64,000 nucleotides of DNA from NCBI RefSeq assembly GCF_002980525.1, contig NZ_PVBQ01000017.1, positions 1 through 64,000 on the forward strand. The letters are read 5' to 3'. Each line of letters opens with the position of its first letter. Positions within the stretch are counted from its first letter, which is position 1. Below are positions 8,010 to 17,091 of this stretch, in pieces. The notes under the pieces were generated by a model that did not search any database, was not told the DNA's origin, and worked only from the letters and a program-made list of their open reading frames with translations. A program made the translations under genes and the position numbers. The DNA is from Sphingobacterium haloxyli (GTDB taxonomy: Bacteria; Bacteroidota; Bacteroidia; Sphingobacteriales; Sphingobacteriaceae).

Positions 8010-9799
8010 TATTCTAAAGTTATTTTTTCGGTTTCCAATGTCTTTTCTTCCAAAGCCAAAATATCTGCTTTAATTTCAGTTAATGATCTCAATGGCTTAA
8101 ATTCATAGAAATACTTGGTAAAATTGATTTCATAACCAATTTTGGTCTTGCTTTCATCTATCCAGGCTTCTGACAGATGCGGTTTTACTTCGGTTTTGAA
8201 ATACTCATCAATTGCCTGTTGAACCAGCTTACCCTCTTTGTTCTTTTTCAGGAAAGGAATGTTTTCATAATCCCGCAAGGAGGTATCCGGTTTGGGTTTT
8301 CCTTTTGTTTTTACGACTTTACCATCTTCTTTTAACGGTTGTTCTACCGTTACCCGCCAATAGCCGAAAAACTCATTCGGATAAATCTTTACAAATTCAT
8401 TTTCCCTAAAATCACCATACAATTGGGTAATTAAGCCTATGCCTTTTGTATTGCCATTCTCTGCAATCTTTTTACGTTTATTGCCCAAACTTCTGTCCAT
8501 CTTCTGCCAGAATCGATTGAATTCTAACTTACCTTCTTTGAGCAACTCTTCGTCCTTTACACCTGTAGCGTTTACGAGTTGTATTTTTCCTTTACGTTCT
8601 TCGCTTTTATGATTGGTCACGATCCATACATATGTGCTGATACCTGTATTGTAAAACAGTTGATCTGGCAGGGCAATAATCGCCTCCAGCCAATCATTTT
8701 CAATGATCCATTTACGGATATTGCTTTCACCACTTTCCGCTGCTCCAGTAAATAATGGTGAACCATTAAATACAATACCGACACGACTCCCCGTACTTTT
8801 CATTTTACAGATCATATGTTGCAGGAACAACAAAGAACCGTCATTAATACGGGGCAATCCTGCTCCAAAGCGTCCGCTCATTCCTTTTTTCTCCGCTTCG
8901 GTTTTGATGGTTTTTTCTGCTTTTTTCCAGTCCACACCAAATGGCGGATTGGACAGCATGTAATCAAATTTCTCACTTTCCAATCCATCCACTGTAAAAG
9001 TATTTCCAAACTTGATATTGCTTGGATTCTGCCCTTTAATCAGCATATCCGATTTACAGATTGCATACGATTCGGGGTTTATTTCCTGTCCAAATACTTT
9101 CAGTTCAGCCTTGGGGTTTAATTCTTTTACATATTCTTCTCCAATAGAAAGCATACCTCCTGTTCCGCAAGCTGGATCGTATAAGGTTTTTACAATTCCT
9201 TCTTTGGTCAGTATTTCTCGATCTTCATTAAATAGTACATTCACCATTAACCGAATCACCTCTCTTGGTGTAAAGTGCTCTCCGGCTGTTTCATTGGACT
9301 GCTCCGCAAATTTTCGAATCAATTCTTCAAACACATACCCCATTTCCATTGACTCCATATCGGATAGATCAATTTTTTTAAACTCTGATACCACTCGGAA
9401 CAATATATCCGCTTTATCCATCCGGTCGATCTGGTCATCAAAATTGAAGTATTCAATAATTTCCCGGGCTCCTGCTGAAAAACCATTGATGTAATTTCTC
9501 AGGTTAAGAGCAATACTATTGGGGTCAGCTACCAATTTTTTAAAATCAAACTGACTTTTATTATGAAAGTTAAATCCGGCAATCTTGTTTAGGGCTATAT
9601 CTTTAGCATTATCCTTCAAGGAAGCAATTTTGGGTAAATAGTCTAATACTTTTTGCTTGGTAGGAGCCAATACGCAATCTAACCGTCTCAAAGCAGTCAT
9701 AGGTAGAATGACTTTTCCATAATCGGACTGCTTGTAATCTCCTCTTAGCAAATCTGCTACTTTCCAAATGAGGTCTGCTTTCTCTCTAAACTTTTTCAT
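8009..9799 (-). CDS. hsdM: Type I DNA adenine methyltransferase HsdM
   Basis: A 596-residue N6-adenine methyltransferase. The helical N-terminal domain is followed by GEHFTPRE (about 173-180), the SAM-binding DPACGTGG motif (208-215) and the catalytic NPPF motif (284-287). The C-terminal extension (480-596) carries many charged residues used to contact HsdS. It is the first gene of the minus-strand operon (hsdM, hsdS, Ntn-hydrolase, hsdR, P-loop NTPase). The promoter must lie in the AT-rich 9800-10035 gap, but I could not assign boxes with confidence. Confidence 0.95.
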   Translation of the reverse strand: MKKFREKADLIWKVADLLRGDYKQSDYGKVILPMTALRRLDCVLAPTKQKVLDYLPKIASLKDNAKDIALNKIAGFNFHNKSQFDFKKLVADPNSIALNLRNYINGFSAGAREIIEYFNFDDQIDRMDKADILFRVVSEFKKIDLSDMESMEMGYVFEELIRKFAEQSNETAGEHFTPREVIRLMVNVLFNEDREILTKEGIVKTLYDPACGTGGMLSIGEEYVKELNPKAELKVFGQEINPESYAICKSDMLIKGQNPSNIKFGNTFTVDGLESEKFDYMLSNPPFGVDWKKAEKTIKTEAEKKGMSGRFGAGLPRINDGSLLFLQHMICKMKSTGSRVGIVFNGSPLFTGAAESGESNIRKWIIENDWLEAIIALPDQLFYNTGISTYVWIVTNHKSEERKGKIQLVNATGVKDEELLKEGKLEFNRFWQKMDRSLGNKRKKIAENGNTKGIGLITQLYGDFRENEFVKIYPNEFFGYWRVTVEQPLKEDGKVVKTKGKPKPDTSLRDYENIPFLKKNKEGKLVQQAIDEYFKTEVKPHLSEAWIDESKTKIGYEINFTKYFYEFKPLRSLTEIKADILALEEKTLETEKITLE

Positions 9800-10035
9800 T
9801 TATTAATTTTCTTAAAATGTTTTTTTAGTCCGGTTATTGTGCGAATTTAATGTTATTAATGGTACATACAATGTAATTCTGAGAGTTTTTATAGCTTGTT
9901 CTACTTTGCAATAAAACCCTAATTCCATCCCTTTACGCAAACAAAGACTTAACTCTTGACTTTATAGGTGTATAAGTTATGATTCTCTGCGCGGTACTTA
10001 GAGAATTGCTTAGATCAATCCATTATTCTTTCAAA

Positions 10036-10944
10036 TTAAATAGCCTGCTTCACCAAGCTCATAATATACTCTAAATCTTCTGTGTTCCGCACCGCTATTT
10101 GATAATAGCCACTCCCCCATTTCGTTTTATCCGCCATCATCACCCCTAAATTTCTTAAATCCAAGAAATCATAATATTGGGTGTTGATATAGAGTTTTAG
10201 CTCTTGGGATTGTATAACTACATCGAGTATAATCCGCTTTTCTTTTTCGAAACTAATGTATAGCTTCTTTGCCATCACGGCGATATCATCTGCTAGATTT
10301 AATATGCCGGTTTTATAAGCTTCATACAATTCCTTAACGGAATCGGACTTTCCCTGTAGATGATCATCTTCTGTATACACCTTTACTTCGCTGGTAACCT
10401 TTTCCAGTTCGGAATCAGCAGATGCTTGAATTGTCTTTATAGTGGGTGCTGCTTTGGATTTCTTGATGGGATTGACCACGATGATACCGCCTTCGTATTG
10501 CTTGATCTCCCATAGCTCAATAGGCAGATCCTTAAAGTTGGATGCTTGCTTTTGGAAGTCTGTAAAGGATGGCGACACGAAAATGACCTTGGACTGCGAC
10601 CAATCTACATCTGACCGCTTGAGGTTTTCTTGTTGCGATTCGTTGTATTCTACAATAAACTCAGCTTTGTTCTCCAGCATCAGGTTTAGGTAGGACACTC
10701 CTTGGTCTACGACGGAAAAGTTTCGCTCCCGTTTGTACTCGATAATGACAAAGGACTGGCTATCCGCATCGTAGGCCAACGTATCAAAACGCTGGGCTTT
10801 GATGGTGAACTCAGACTTGACTAAATTCAATCCTGTGATCGCTTCGAGATTAGCCTCGAAAAGCTTTTGCATATCTTTCTCTAGCGTACAGGGCTTTTCT
10901 TTTAGGGTATTCAGCTTGTTTTCTTCTTGGTTGAATAATTGCAT
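10036..10944 (-). CDS. DUF5655-type protein with N-terminal nuclease-like domain
   Basis: A 302-residue protein. The N-terminal half contains RFDTLAYD followed by SFVIIEYKRERNF, a D-x(n)-E-x-K arrangement typical of PD-(D/E)xK nuclease folds. The C-terminal 100 residues (from about 200, KELYEAYKTGIL, to the final LEYIMSLVKQAI) match what I know of DUF5655 domains. Two truncated relatives occur in this window: an N-terminal piece at 23144-23368 and a C-terminal tail at 47763-47836. This is the only intact copy. It is transcribed toward the RM operon but separated from it by 236 bp. A defence or nucleic-acid role is plausible but unproven. Confidence 0.7.
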   Translation of the reverse strand: MQLFNQEENKLNTLKEKPCTLEKDMQKLFEANLEAITGLNLVKSEFTIKAQRFDTLAYDADSQSFVIIEYKRERNFSVVDQGVSYLNLMLENKAEFIVEYNESQQENLKRSDVDWSQSKVIFVSPSFTDFQKQASNFKDLPIELWEIKQYEGGIIVVNPIKKSKAAPTIKTIQASADSELEKVTSEVKVYTEDDHLQGKSDSVKELYEAYKTGILNLADDIAVMAKKLYISFEKEKRIILDVVIQSQELKLYINTQYYDFLDLRNLGVMMADKTKWGSGYYQIAVRNTEDLEYIMSLVKQAI

Positions 10945-11059
10945 AGGCTAAGATAGTAATTTTGTGTCATTAAGACTTCTATGGAAAAACAGCTGTGCTA
11001 AAATGGCAACGTTTATCTTTAAAACTCCCATCATCCGACAAGTTTACAGCAGTAGTAAA

Positions 11060-12916
11060 TTACTTTCCAATATGCAAATTGAAAAACGGAATATCCACCA
11101 ATACAGAAGCATTAAACCGCCAAGTATCTATATGCCTACTGTGTTGATCTACACTATTATATTCTCTTTTGGCAGGATTATACGTACCGTGAACTCCCAA
11201 GGTAAAGGGGCTTTTCCCCACATTATAAAACAGCCCTAATCCCGGTGCAAGAAACTGTTCAAATCTCACATCGGTATCGGTGGATACCTCGTCAGAAAGA
11301 TTCTGGTTGACCAAACTTCCGATATCGAGCACGCTCGCAAAAATACTCCAAGAGCCTTTTTTCGCCATATTTTTAAACGACAATGTAAATCCTATAGGAG
11401 CTGTCAACCCGTAATTAAGACCAGTGGATTTAATATCGGCACCCTTTAGTCCCTCAGCGCCAATAGTAGCCCCTACATAACCATTGATGGTCACACTGAT
11501 TTTATTAGCACGCTTGATGGCCGCGCTCCCTATCGGCAAAACGGCAGCTTGGATAAGGTCTTGAACCTCTCCGCCATCTTTCACCATAGTCAGGTCAATG
11601 AGAAAGCTAAGAAGCCTAAAAGATTCGCTGTCGCTGATAAAGATTTCGGGGTAAATATCCGTGCTGATACTTAGCAATTGGGGGAAAATAAAACTGTATT
11701 GTTTTTCGGTAATGGTATTGGAAAGGTCTAAGGTTTTAGTTAGGATTTTTCCCATAGTCGGAAGATCGACATGGGTTCCTATATTGGAATATTTTACTTT
11801 TAAAATAGGTTCATATATATAAAAAACTTGAAGTAAATAGTCCTTAAGTAAATCGAAGGATGGTGTTTTACTCTGCCTTAACGAGTTAAAACTATCTTCG
11901 AGCTTCCGAAAAAGTGCGGGAAAATTCTCCGCGTAATTATCGACATAAACCTGTAAACCAATATCACTTCCTGCCGATTCTAACTGTTGGTAGAGCAATG
12001 CTTTGAAAAAAAGGTTTACATCTTTATCTTTCAAACTATCTGCTGAAATCCAGATACGGTCAGATGGCTGTACATCACGAAAAGCATAGTTTAAGAGTTG
12101 GACAGTCACCAACTCACTATGCTCGGTTTTATAACGGTCTACTAATATATCTATGGCCTGAGATGGATTTGACTGTCGACCAAATTCCTGTAAAAGGGTA
12201 TAATAAAACTCCGTTTCGTCCAACATGAACAAAAGATGGCGGTTTGTGTTCGGGATTTTCTGGCGTATAGACTCGAATGAGTTTTGTGGAAGATCTTGAA
12301 GGTCTAACTCGGCATGATAACGTAGCTGGTTGAGATCAGACGCATAATAAACTCCCGTGCGATTAAGATTTTTGATGTATTTATAACTATGTTGGAACAA
12401 GACTTCCAACTCCTTGTGGTTCTCTATCTTAGTCAGTAAAAGCCCTACGCTATAACTTGTTAACTCATCTTTGAATCGTTGCGCCATAAAACTCGCCGTG
12501 CCCTGTAACATAGCCCCCTGCCAACTATAACTGCTTATTGTCGACAATAAGCTTTTTGATGTAGGTGGTAATATATATGGGCCGGGATCAACAACCTGCT
12601 CGTCACCTGTACCAATAGAGTTGTGAATCTCTGAATTTATAGTACGATAAATAGCAATACACTCACTCTGAAGAAACGGGTTCTTACAAAGAGACTCCTT
12701 AGTAAATTCGATATTATACTTTCGCAGTGTATTGATGAAATTCTTCTTATCTTCTGTATACTCCTCCCATCTGCCGGATGCGCGGGAAGCCTTTTTATAT
12801 AATTTTGCAAGGTAGGCGGCATCTCTGTATGTCGGCAGTTTAGTGAGTACGGAATCTTGTGCTTCGGCAGGCAGCACAATGAGGGATAATAGGAAAAAAA
12901 ATAGTATCTTTTTCAT
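11060..12916 (-). CDS. Large exported protein of unknown function
   Basis: About 618 residues. ATG 12916 gives a clean signal peptide (MKKILFFFLLSLIVLPAEAQ); an ATG two codons earlier is also possible. The middle 400 residues are helical without a motif I recognise. The last 150 residues alternate hydrophobic strands with short turns (ITINGYVGATIGAEG, GLNYGLTAPIGFTLSF, ending in FFNLHIGK), as in an outer-membrane beta-barrel or barrel-like end. I expect an outer-membrane or periplasmic location. No neighbours suggest a pathway. Confidence 0.6.
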   Translation of the reverse strand: MKKILFFFLLSLIVLPAEAQDSVLTKLPTYRDAAYLAKLYKKASRASGRWEEYTEDKKNFINTLRKYNIEFTKESLCKNPFLQSECIAIYRTINSEIHNSIGTGDEQVVDPGPYILPPTSKSLLSTISSYSWQGAMLQGTASFMAQRFKDELTSYSVGLLLTKIENHKELEVLFQHSYKYIKNLNRTGVYYASDLNQLRYHAELDLQDLPQNSFESIRQKIPNTNRHLLFMLDETEFYYTLLQEFGRQSNPSQAIDILVDRYKTEHSELVTVQLLNYAFRDVQPSDRIWISADSLKDKDVNLFFKALLYQQLESAGSDIGLQVYVDNYAENFPALFRKLEDSFNSLRQSKTPSFDLLKDYLLQVFYIYEPILKVKYSNIGTHVDLPTMGKILTKTLDLSNTITEKQYSFIFPQLLSISTDIYPEIFISDSESFRLLSFLIDLTMVKDGGEVQDLIQAAVLPIGSAAIKRANKISVTINGYVGATIGAEGLKGADIKSTGLNYGLTAPIGFTLSFKNMAKKGSWSIFASVLDIGSLVNQNLSDEVSTDTDVRFEQFLAPGLGLFYNVGKSPFTLGVHGTYNPAKREYNSVDQHSRHIDTWRFNASVLVDIPFFNLHIGK

Positions 12917-13180
12917 AGTCAATAATGGTTTTAGTAGTTTTATTTTCTCATAGAAGTTATCTTCTAATCATATCCCCAATATTACGACGAATACTTTACA
13001 TAAAAAACTGCAACTGCAACCAAAAGTGAATTTTTTTTATGCTACTAATTTCTCCTTTTTCCAACAGCATCTCCTGTATTTGCATGGGTGTTTTGTAACT
13101 TCCATTATAGACGCAAAGCCCGCCATGTTTCCAGTCCGGCAGTTTTACGTTCGCACTTCCAGTTCAGGAACACGTATACC

Positions 13181-13315
13181 TCAGTCGATACCCTCGATAG
13201 CTTCTCGTTTACTTTTTTTTCTGATAAGATCGTTGATAAAGAATTTCCGCCCTTTATTGGAGAAACATCTGTCCAGTGCTTCGTAGCGGATAATTGCGTG
13301 CTTATTGGTGGCCAT
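13181..13315 (-). pseudogene. Remnant of a WYL-type transcriptional regulator N-terminus
   Basis: ATG at 13315 starts MATNKHAIIRYEALDRC followed by FSNKGRKFFINDLI, the N-terminal helix-turn-helix opening typical of Bacteroidota WYL-domain regulators. The frame stops after 44 codons, where full genes have over 300. The tail EGID before the stop matches the family, but what follows does not. The 12923-13180 stretch upstream on the plus strand holds no intact gene, only a short minus frame without a start (LPDWKHGGLCVYNGSYK) of unknown origin. Confidence 0.45.
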
Positions 13316-13472
13316 TGATCAATTTTGTTGGTCTATATTACGAATATACGTCTTTTGTGTGTACTGTATGTGCACAGTTAATGACCAACCTGTGTACGTA
13401 CAGTGTATACTGTGTGTTTTACTTTGTGACAAGTTTAATCATCCGTCCATAGCTTTCCTTACGGGAACCCGT

Positions 13473-13850
13473 ATGGTTGGGTCTTTACTTTCCGGATTAT
13501 TAATTTTATCCCTCAGTGCTTGCAACAGTTACAGATACGGCACCGAGGGATCTGCCGAAAAAAGCAATCTGACCATGGGGGTGGTCAAAAGCAAAATTGT
13601 CAAAGGAGAGACAACGCAGGATGAAATCCTTAAACTATTCGGCTCGCCTAACCTGGTGTCGAAGAACAAATCCAACCGCGAGGTATGGAGTTACAACAAA
13701 ATGTCTGTCGAGAATAAGGCTGGTTCAACTGATTTTTTTGCGGGGCAGCGTGCCAGCCAAAGTACCAGTAGTAAATCTTTTGATCTGATCATCACTTTCG
13801 ATGAAAACGATGTTGTTGCCGATTATTCTGTCGTATCTACTGCTTATTAA
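13473..13850 (+). CDS. SmpA/OmlA-like (BamE-fold) lipoprotein
   Basis: ATG 13473 gives a 125-residue precursor with a lipoprotein signal (LLILSLSAC, Cys about residue 17). Upstream in-frame codons lack a signal-like sequence, so I prefer this start. The mature part has VVKSKIVKGETTQDEI-LKLFGSPN and a strand VWSYNKM, which match the small alpha/beta fold of SmpA/OmlA-type outer-membrane lipoproteins ('G.T...V...lG.P'). It is followed 20 bp later by another lipoprotein gene. The specific role is unknown. Confidence 0.6.
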   Translation: MVGSLLSGLLILSLSACNSYRYGTEGSAEKSNLTMGVVKSKIVKGETTQDEILKLFGSPNLVSKNKSNREVWSYNKMSVENKAGSTDFFAGQRASQSTSSKSFDLIITFDENDVVADYSVVSTAY

Positions 13851-13869
13851 CCTTAATCTATATACCAAA

Positions 13870-14334
13870 ATGAAGAAAATTATTACATGTTTATGTGCTG
13901 TAGCGCTATTAAGCTCGTGCGCTACGCAAATGATCACTAAATCGCCGGCTGAAGTGAAGATGATGACGACCAAACAGTTTGAATCTGACCAAGATTTGGT
14001 ATTCAAATCCGCTATCAGCTTACTGCAGTCCGAGAGCTACATCGTAGACCGTGCCGACAAGGAAACGGGATTGATCAACGCCAGCAAACGTATAGAGAAC
14101 AAAAATGCCAATATGCAACGGGCGTTATGGGGCAGCTCGAAAGACGCGAACACCTCCAAAGCGATGTTTTATGTCGAGGGCATAAATGAAGCGGTAACGG
14201 AAGTAAAGATTACGTTGTATGAAGGTGCTGAGTCCAGCCGCAGTGGTTACTGGGGCCAGGTGAATAAGGACAAAGGAACAGATGATTTACGAGCCTCAGG
14301 TTTATCAGGCTTGGTTTCAAAGCTTACAAGCTGA
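13870..14334 (+). CDS. Hypothetical lipoprotein
   Basis: ATG 13870 encodes 154 residues with a lipoprotein signal (CLCAVALLSSC, lipobox LSSC). The mature protein contains DQDLVFKSAISLLQSESY and DKETGLINASKR, which resemble the helix and strand of small periplasmic alpha/beta proteins in Bacteroidota. It lies 19 bp after the preceding lipoprotein on the same strand, so the two probably form an operon. The last codons overlap the start of the long direct repeat. No function can be assigned. Confidence 0.6.
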   Translation: MKKIITCLCAVALLSSCATQMITKSPAEVKMMTTKQFESDQDLVFKSAISLLQSESYIVDRADKETGLINASKRIENKNANMQRALWGSSKDANTSKAMFYVEGINEAVTEVKITLYEGAESSRSGYWGQVNKDKGTDDLRASGLSGLVSKLTS

Positions 14335-14576
14335 GATTGAGCGAAGAAAGGCGCTGGGAAGATAATTTGGGGTAAAAGCCTTTCACTTGTTGGATAGAAA
14401 TAATCGAAAAGAACTTCTAATCTAAAGCCACTCTAACGGATGGCTTTATTCGTACGGATCTAATCCGGCCCTTTCGACGGTGTACTCCACGCCGTCCTCT
14501 TTGGTTAAAAGTTTAGCCATACGATGGGCTTCGTATTCACTTGTAAATACCATCGGATCGCAGTTTTCTGCTCTGA
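14331..14576. repeat. Long direct repeat, left copy
   Basis: The block from 14331 to 14576 recurs at 63755-64000 in the same orientation with only a few differences, all in the first 40 bases. Weaker similarity extends about 16 bp further left. The right copy runs off the window, so the full length is unknown. It contains a small minus-strand gene and its terminator. The two copies enclose about 49.4 kb. Confidence 0.85.
14424..14447 (-). terminator. Terminator hairpin after the 56-residue ORF
   Basis: AAAGCCA (14424-14430) pairs with TGGCTTT (14441-14447), giving a 7-bp stem directly at the stop of the small minus-strand gene. It is also present in the right repeat copy. Confidence 0.5.
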
Positions 14577-14616
14577 CGATGAAACAGACTTTTGTCGCGG
14601 TTAATATTATGCTCAT
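14446..14616 (-). CDS. Small repeated protein (56 aa), unknown function
   Basis: ATG 14616 encodes MSIILTATKVCFIVRAEN and ends VERAGLDPYE. It has two cysteines, no signal peptide and no membrane segment. The pattern of a hydrophobic first strand and an amphipathic helix (YEAHRMAKLLTKEDG) suggests a small alpha/beta protein. The same frame is preserved in the right repeat copy (63870 to the window end), which argues that it is a real gene and not chance. I do not recognise the family. Confidence 0.55.
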   Translation of the reverse strand: MSIILTATKVCFIVRAENCDPMVFTSEYEAHRMAKLLTKEDGVEYTVERAGLDPYE

Positions 14617-14659
14617 ATCGTAAAAACAAAAAAAATTAAATTATTTCACCGCCTCATAA

Positions 14660-14773
14660 AACGCTACAAGTCGGAGATAAGCCGGGCACTTCTCGCAGGT
14701 CACATCCGCAATTCGCGCATTTGCCTCTGAACTTGTCTCACAGCTGTTGACGTTGCTGTTTTGTTAGTTTCAT
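14660..14773 (-). pseudogene. Remnant of an HNH-type or zinc-ribbon phage-like protein
   Basis: ATG 14773 begins MKLTKQQRQQL, hits a TGA, and continues in frame with DKFRGKCANCGCDL. That is the usual opening of phage HNH-like proteins with a CxxC pair; the stop sits where tryptophan is common. A second frame in the same stretch ends VTCEKCPAYLRLVAFYEAVK. The 14617-14659 and 14774-14940 flanks hold nothing else I can name. Confidence 0.35.
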
Positions 14774-14940
14774 TTTTATTATAGATTTATTGGATGAAAA
14801 AATTTAATTGGAATGGGCGCGACATTGAGTTTGTGGTGTTATCAGCATTCTCCTTGTTCTGTGCCATATTTTGGATAGCAATTAAGCTGGGTTAGTTTAG
14901 TTAAAAAGTTGTCCAGCAAATAGGGAGTATCATAGTATAA

Positions 14941-15255
14941 TCACTTCACGAACTGTTGTTTTAACAATTCTCCGGTGTTCGGGTCAATAGTGCATAAAGT
15001 ACTTCCGATCCAAGCCAGCAACTGATTTTCATTCAATTTAATTTCCAAGTAATACCCAAACATCTCACTATCTGGCAAATCAGCAATCCATACAATATTT
15101 CCGTTTGAACCTATTGCTAATAAGTTCTTCAATAACTCCCAAGTAATCATATTTTGATTAACGTCCAATAACAAAATTTTTATTTCTTTAAAAGAAATTG
15201 TCGTTATAATATTTCTTCCGTTCCAATTTTTTAGAGCATACTCGCTTAACTTCAT
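14941..15255 (-). CDS. Hypothetical protein, 104 aa
   Basis: A soluble protein without signal or membrane segments. The first part (MKLSEYALKNWNGRNII) is followed by a strand pattern and a conserved-looking LNENQLLAWIGSTLCTIDP near the end, in which strands and turns alternate as in a small beta-rich domain. It is a single gene, transcribed away from the hairpin at 15441. I do not recognise a function. Confidence 0.5.
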   Translation of the reverse strand: MKLSEYALKNWNGRNIITTISFKEIKILLLDVNQNMITWELLKNLLAIGSNGNIVWIADLPDSEMFGYYLEIKLNENQLLAWIGSTLCTIDPNTGELLKQQFVK

Positions 15256-15440
15256 TTTAAAAGGGTTGTATTAGCTAACAATCTGATTGTTTTATTTCCT
15301 CCGTTCCTCCTTCCACCCCGCCGATGGCAAATTGGCTTCAAAGGATAAGCAGACCAGCACATAAGCAGCACTGTCTAGTGATCGGTGATGCCTTAAAGAA
15401 CATCAGGGAAGAGGATTTGATCGGCGCTGTTTGGGTATAA

Positions 15441-15470
15441 TAAACCCCACATCTTGTGATGTAGGGTTTA
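15441..15470. terminator. Strong bidirectional hairpin
   Basis: TAAACCCCACATC (15441-15453) pairs with GATGTAGGGTTTA (15458-15470) at 12 of 13 positions with a 4-nt loop. A short plus frame ending in EEDLIGAVWV stops directly before it (15429-15440), so the hairpin probably once ended that gene. The rest of 15256-15561 shows no intact gene. Confidence 0.6.
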
Positions 15471-15561
15471 CCTAATTATATAAACTAAATTCAAAAATTT
15501 AACTATTTGCTATTGCTAATTTAAGAATTTATTTTTTCAAATCAAAATTTTACCGTGACTT

Positions 15562-15617
15562 CTATCGGCTCTTAACACGGTAGCCTACGGAAATGATGAC
15601 ATCGAGGTTGTAGAAGT
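15562..15617 (-). pseudogene. RhuM-like protein remnant
   Basis: A minus-strand frame reads FYNLDVIISVGYRVKSR then a stop. 'YNLD.IISVGYRV' is a hallmark string of RhuM-type virulence/Fic-associated proteins. No start or flanking domain is present. A second scrap of the same motif lies at 51270-51310. Confidence 0.5.
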
Positions 15618-15628
15618 TCGTTTACGCA

Positions 15629-15844
15629 TCACGATACCCGATATAGATCCACCGAAATGATTTCATCAATGGTCAGACCATAATACCTTGCTATCTTGAC
15701 CAGCAGGCCTATAGGCGGCTCGGCCATACCATACTCATACTTGGAATAGCGTGTACGGGTGATACCCAGCTCGTCGGCCAGCTGTTGCTGTGATCGCCCC
15801 CACTTAGCACGCAGATACTTCATATTGTCAGCCAGATACAACAT
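15629..15844 (-). CDS. XRE-family helix-turn-helix regulator, likely repressor of the polymerase cassette
   Basis: Up to 71 residues. The HTH spans SQQQLADELGITRTRYSKYE (about 18-37), a typical Cro/CI fold with recognition helix RTRYSKYE. The start could be 15844, or 15823 (MKYLRAKWGRS), which is better placed because a palindrome overlaps the upstream codon. It diverges from dinB with only 84 bp between them. It has no peptidase domain, so unlike LexA/S24 repressors it cannot self-cleave; induction would need another signal. Its control of dinB-dnaE is inferred from position and palindromes. Confidence 0.75.
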   Translation of the reverse strand: MLYLADNMKYLRAKWGRSQQQLADELGITRTRYSKYEYGMAEPPIGLLVKIARYYGLTIDEIISVDLYRVS

Positions 15845-15885
15845 TGTTCTAAATTTGAACAACAAACATACTAATATTTTTAGTA
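15844..15885. promoter_or_regulatory. Two palindromic candidate operators between XRE gene and dinB
   Basis: TTGTTC-n7-GAACAA (15844-15862) and TACTAA-n5-TTAGTA (15869-15885) both show perfect half-sites. They lie in the divergent 84-bp gap where a Cro/CI-type dimer would act on both genes. Confidence 0.5.
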
Positions 15886-15928
15886 TTTCAATATAGCTTT
15901 GTATAAAATTTAACAGGGAGGGAATAGC

Positions 15929-17089
15929 ATGGAACGCGCAATAGTACACATGGATCTGGACACGTTTTTCGTGTCCTGCGAGCGCTTGAACAACGACAAG
16001 CTGAAGGGAATACCGATCATCGTCGGTGGTGGCGAACGTGGTGTGGTAGCCTCCTGCTCCTATGAGGCACGCTACTATGGTGTGCACTCGGCCATGCCGA
16101 TCAAGATGGCGTTGCGGCTCTGCCCGGAGGCCAAAGTAATGAAGGGCGATATGGAACGATATTCCAAGCTTTCACATATGGTGACGGAGGTGATCGAAGA
16201 AAAAGCACCGGTGGTAGAGAAGGCAAGCATTGATGAGCACTACCTCGACATCACGGGTATGGACCGGTTTTTTGGCGCCTATAAGTGGACGGAGGAACTT
16301 TCCCAAGCCATTACCCACCATACGGGTTTACCGATCAGCTTTGCGCTCTCGGTAAACAAGACCGTGGCCAAGATTGGTACAGGCGAAGCAAAGCCTCTCG
16401 GTAAAAAGGAGATCAGCGCAGGGATGGTACGCCCATTTCTGAACCCGCTATCGATCAAAAAGATACCCATGGTGGGCGATGCTACCTTCCAGCTGCTCTC
16501 GCGTATAGGCATCCGGCAGATACATACGCTAGCGGATATGCCGATGGAAGTATTGCAGCAGATGATCGGCAAGAATGGTGTCGATCTCTGGAAAAAAGCC
16601 AATGGTATAGACTATACGCCTGTAGAACCGTACACCGAACGCAAATCGATTTCGACCGAGCATACGTTTGGCCAGGATACGATCGACTTGGCCAAGCTGC
16701 GCAGCGTAATCAGCGGTATGGTGGAAAAACTCGCCTATCAGCTGCGCAGCGAGCAGTGGCTGACCTCTACCGTGGTGGTGAAAATACGCTATGCTAATTT
16801 CGACACAGAGACCAAGCAGTGCCGCATCCCGTATACTTCGGCGGACCATACGCTGTCGCGCTGCGTGATGGAGCTATTCGACAAACTGTACAACAGGCGC
16901 ATGCGCATCCGGCTGATCGGTGTGCGGCTGACGAATCTGGTGCGGGGCAGTCTGCAGATCGACATCTTTGAGGATACGCAGGAAATGGTGGCGCTCTACC
17001 AGGCGATGGACCGCATCAAAAACCGCTTTGGCGTGGATAAAGTGGGCCGGGCGTCGGGATTCAGGGGGTTACGTAGGGAGGAGGTCTGA
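15929..17089 (+). CDS. dinB: Y-family DNA polymerase IV (DinB)
   Basis: A 386-residue translesion polymerase. Catalytic acidic residues are in HMDLDTFF (D9) and SIDEHYLD (D102, E103). YEARYYGVHSAMP carries the nucleotide-binding steric gate region. The helix-hairpin-helix thumb region is around residues 180-215, and the C-terminal little finger domain ends near 380. Length is normal. A good AGGGAGGG purine run precedes ATG 15929, unusual in this window. dnaE starts 2 bp after the stop, so both are expressed together. Base use is visibly richer in G+C than the flanks, which fits acquisition. Confidence 0.93.
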   Translation: MERAIVHMDLDTFFVSCERLNNDKLKGIPIIVGGGERGVVASCSYEARYYGVHSAMPIKMALRLCPEAKVMKGDMERYSKLSHMVTEVIEEKAPVVEKASIDEHYLDITGMDRFFGAYKWTEELSQAITHHTGLPISFALSVNKTVAKIGTGEAKPLGKKEISAGMVRPFLNPLSIKKIPMVGDATFQLLSRIGIRQIHTLADMPMEVLQQMIGKNGVDLWKKANGIDYTPVEPYTERKSISTEHTFGQDTIDLAKLRSVISGMVEKLAYQLRSEQWLTSTVVVKIRYANFDTETKQCRIPYTSADHTLSRCVMELFDKLYNRRMRIRLIGVRLTNLVRGSLQIDIFEDTQEMVALYQAMDRIKNRFGVDKVGRASGFRGLRREEV

Positions 17090-17091
17090 GC

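Noticed and set aside
9800..10035. Promoter boxes for the RM operon
   Set aside because: TTTG and TA-rich pieces exist, but none has the spacing of a Bacteroidota promoter, so I give no site.
13305..13472. Upstream extension of the 13473 lipoprotein gene
   Set aside because: The extra 56 residues are Cys-rich and lack a signal; ATG 13473 gives a proper lipoprotein signal.
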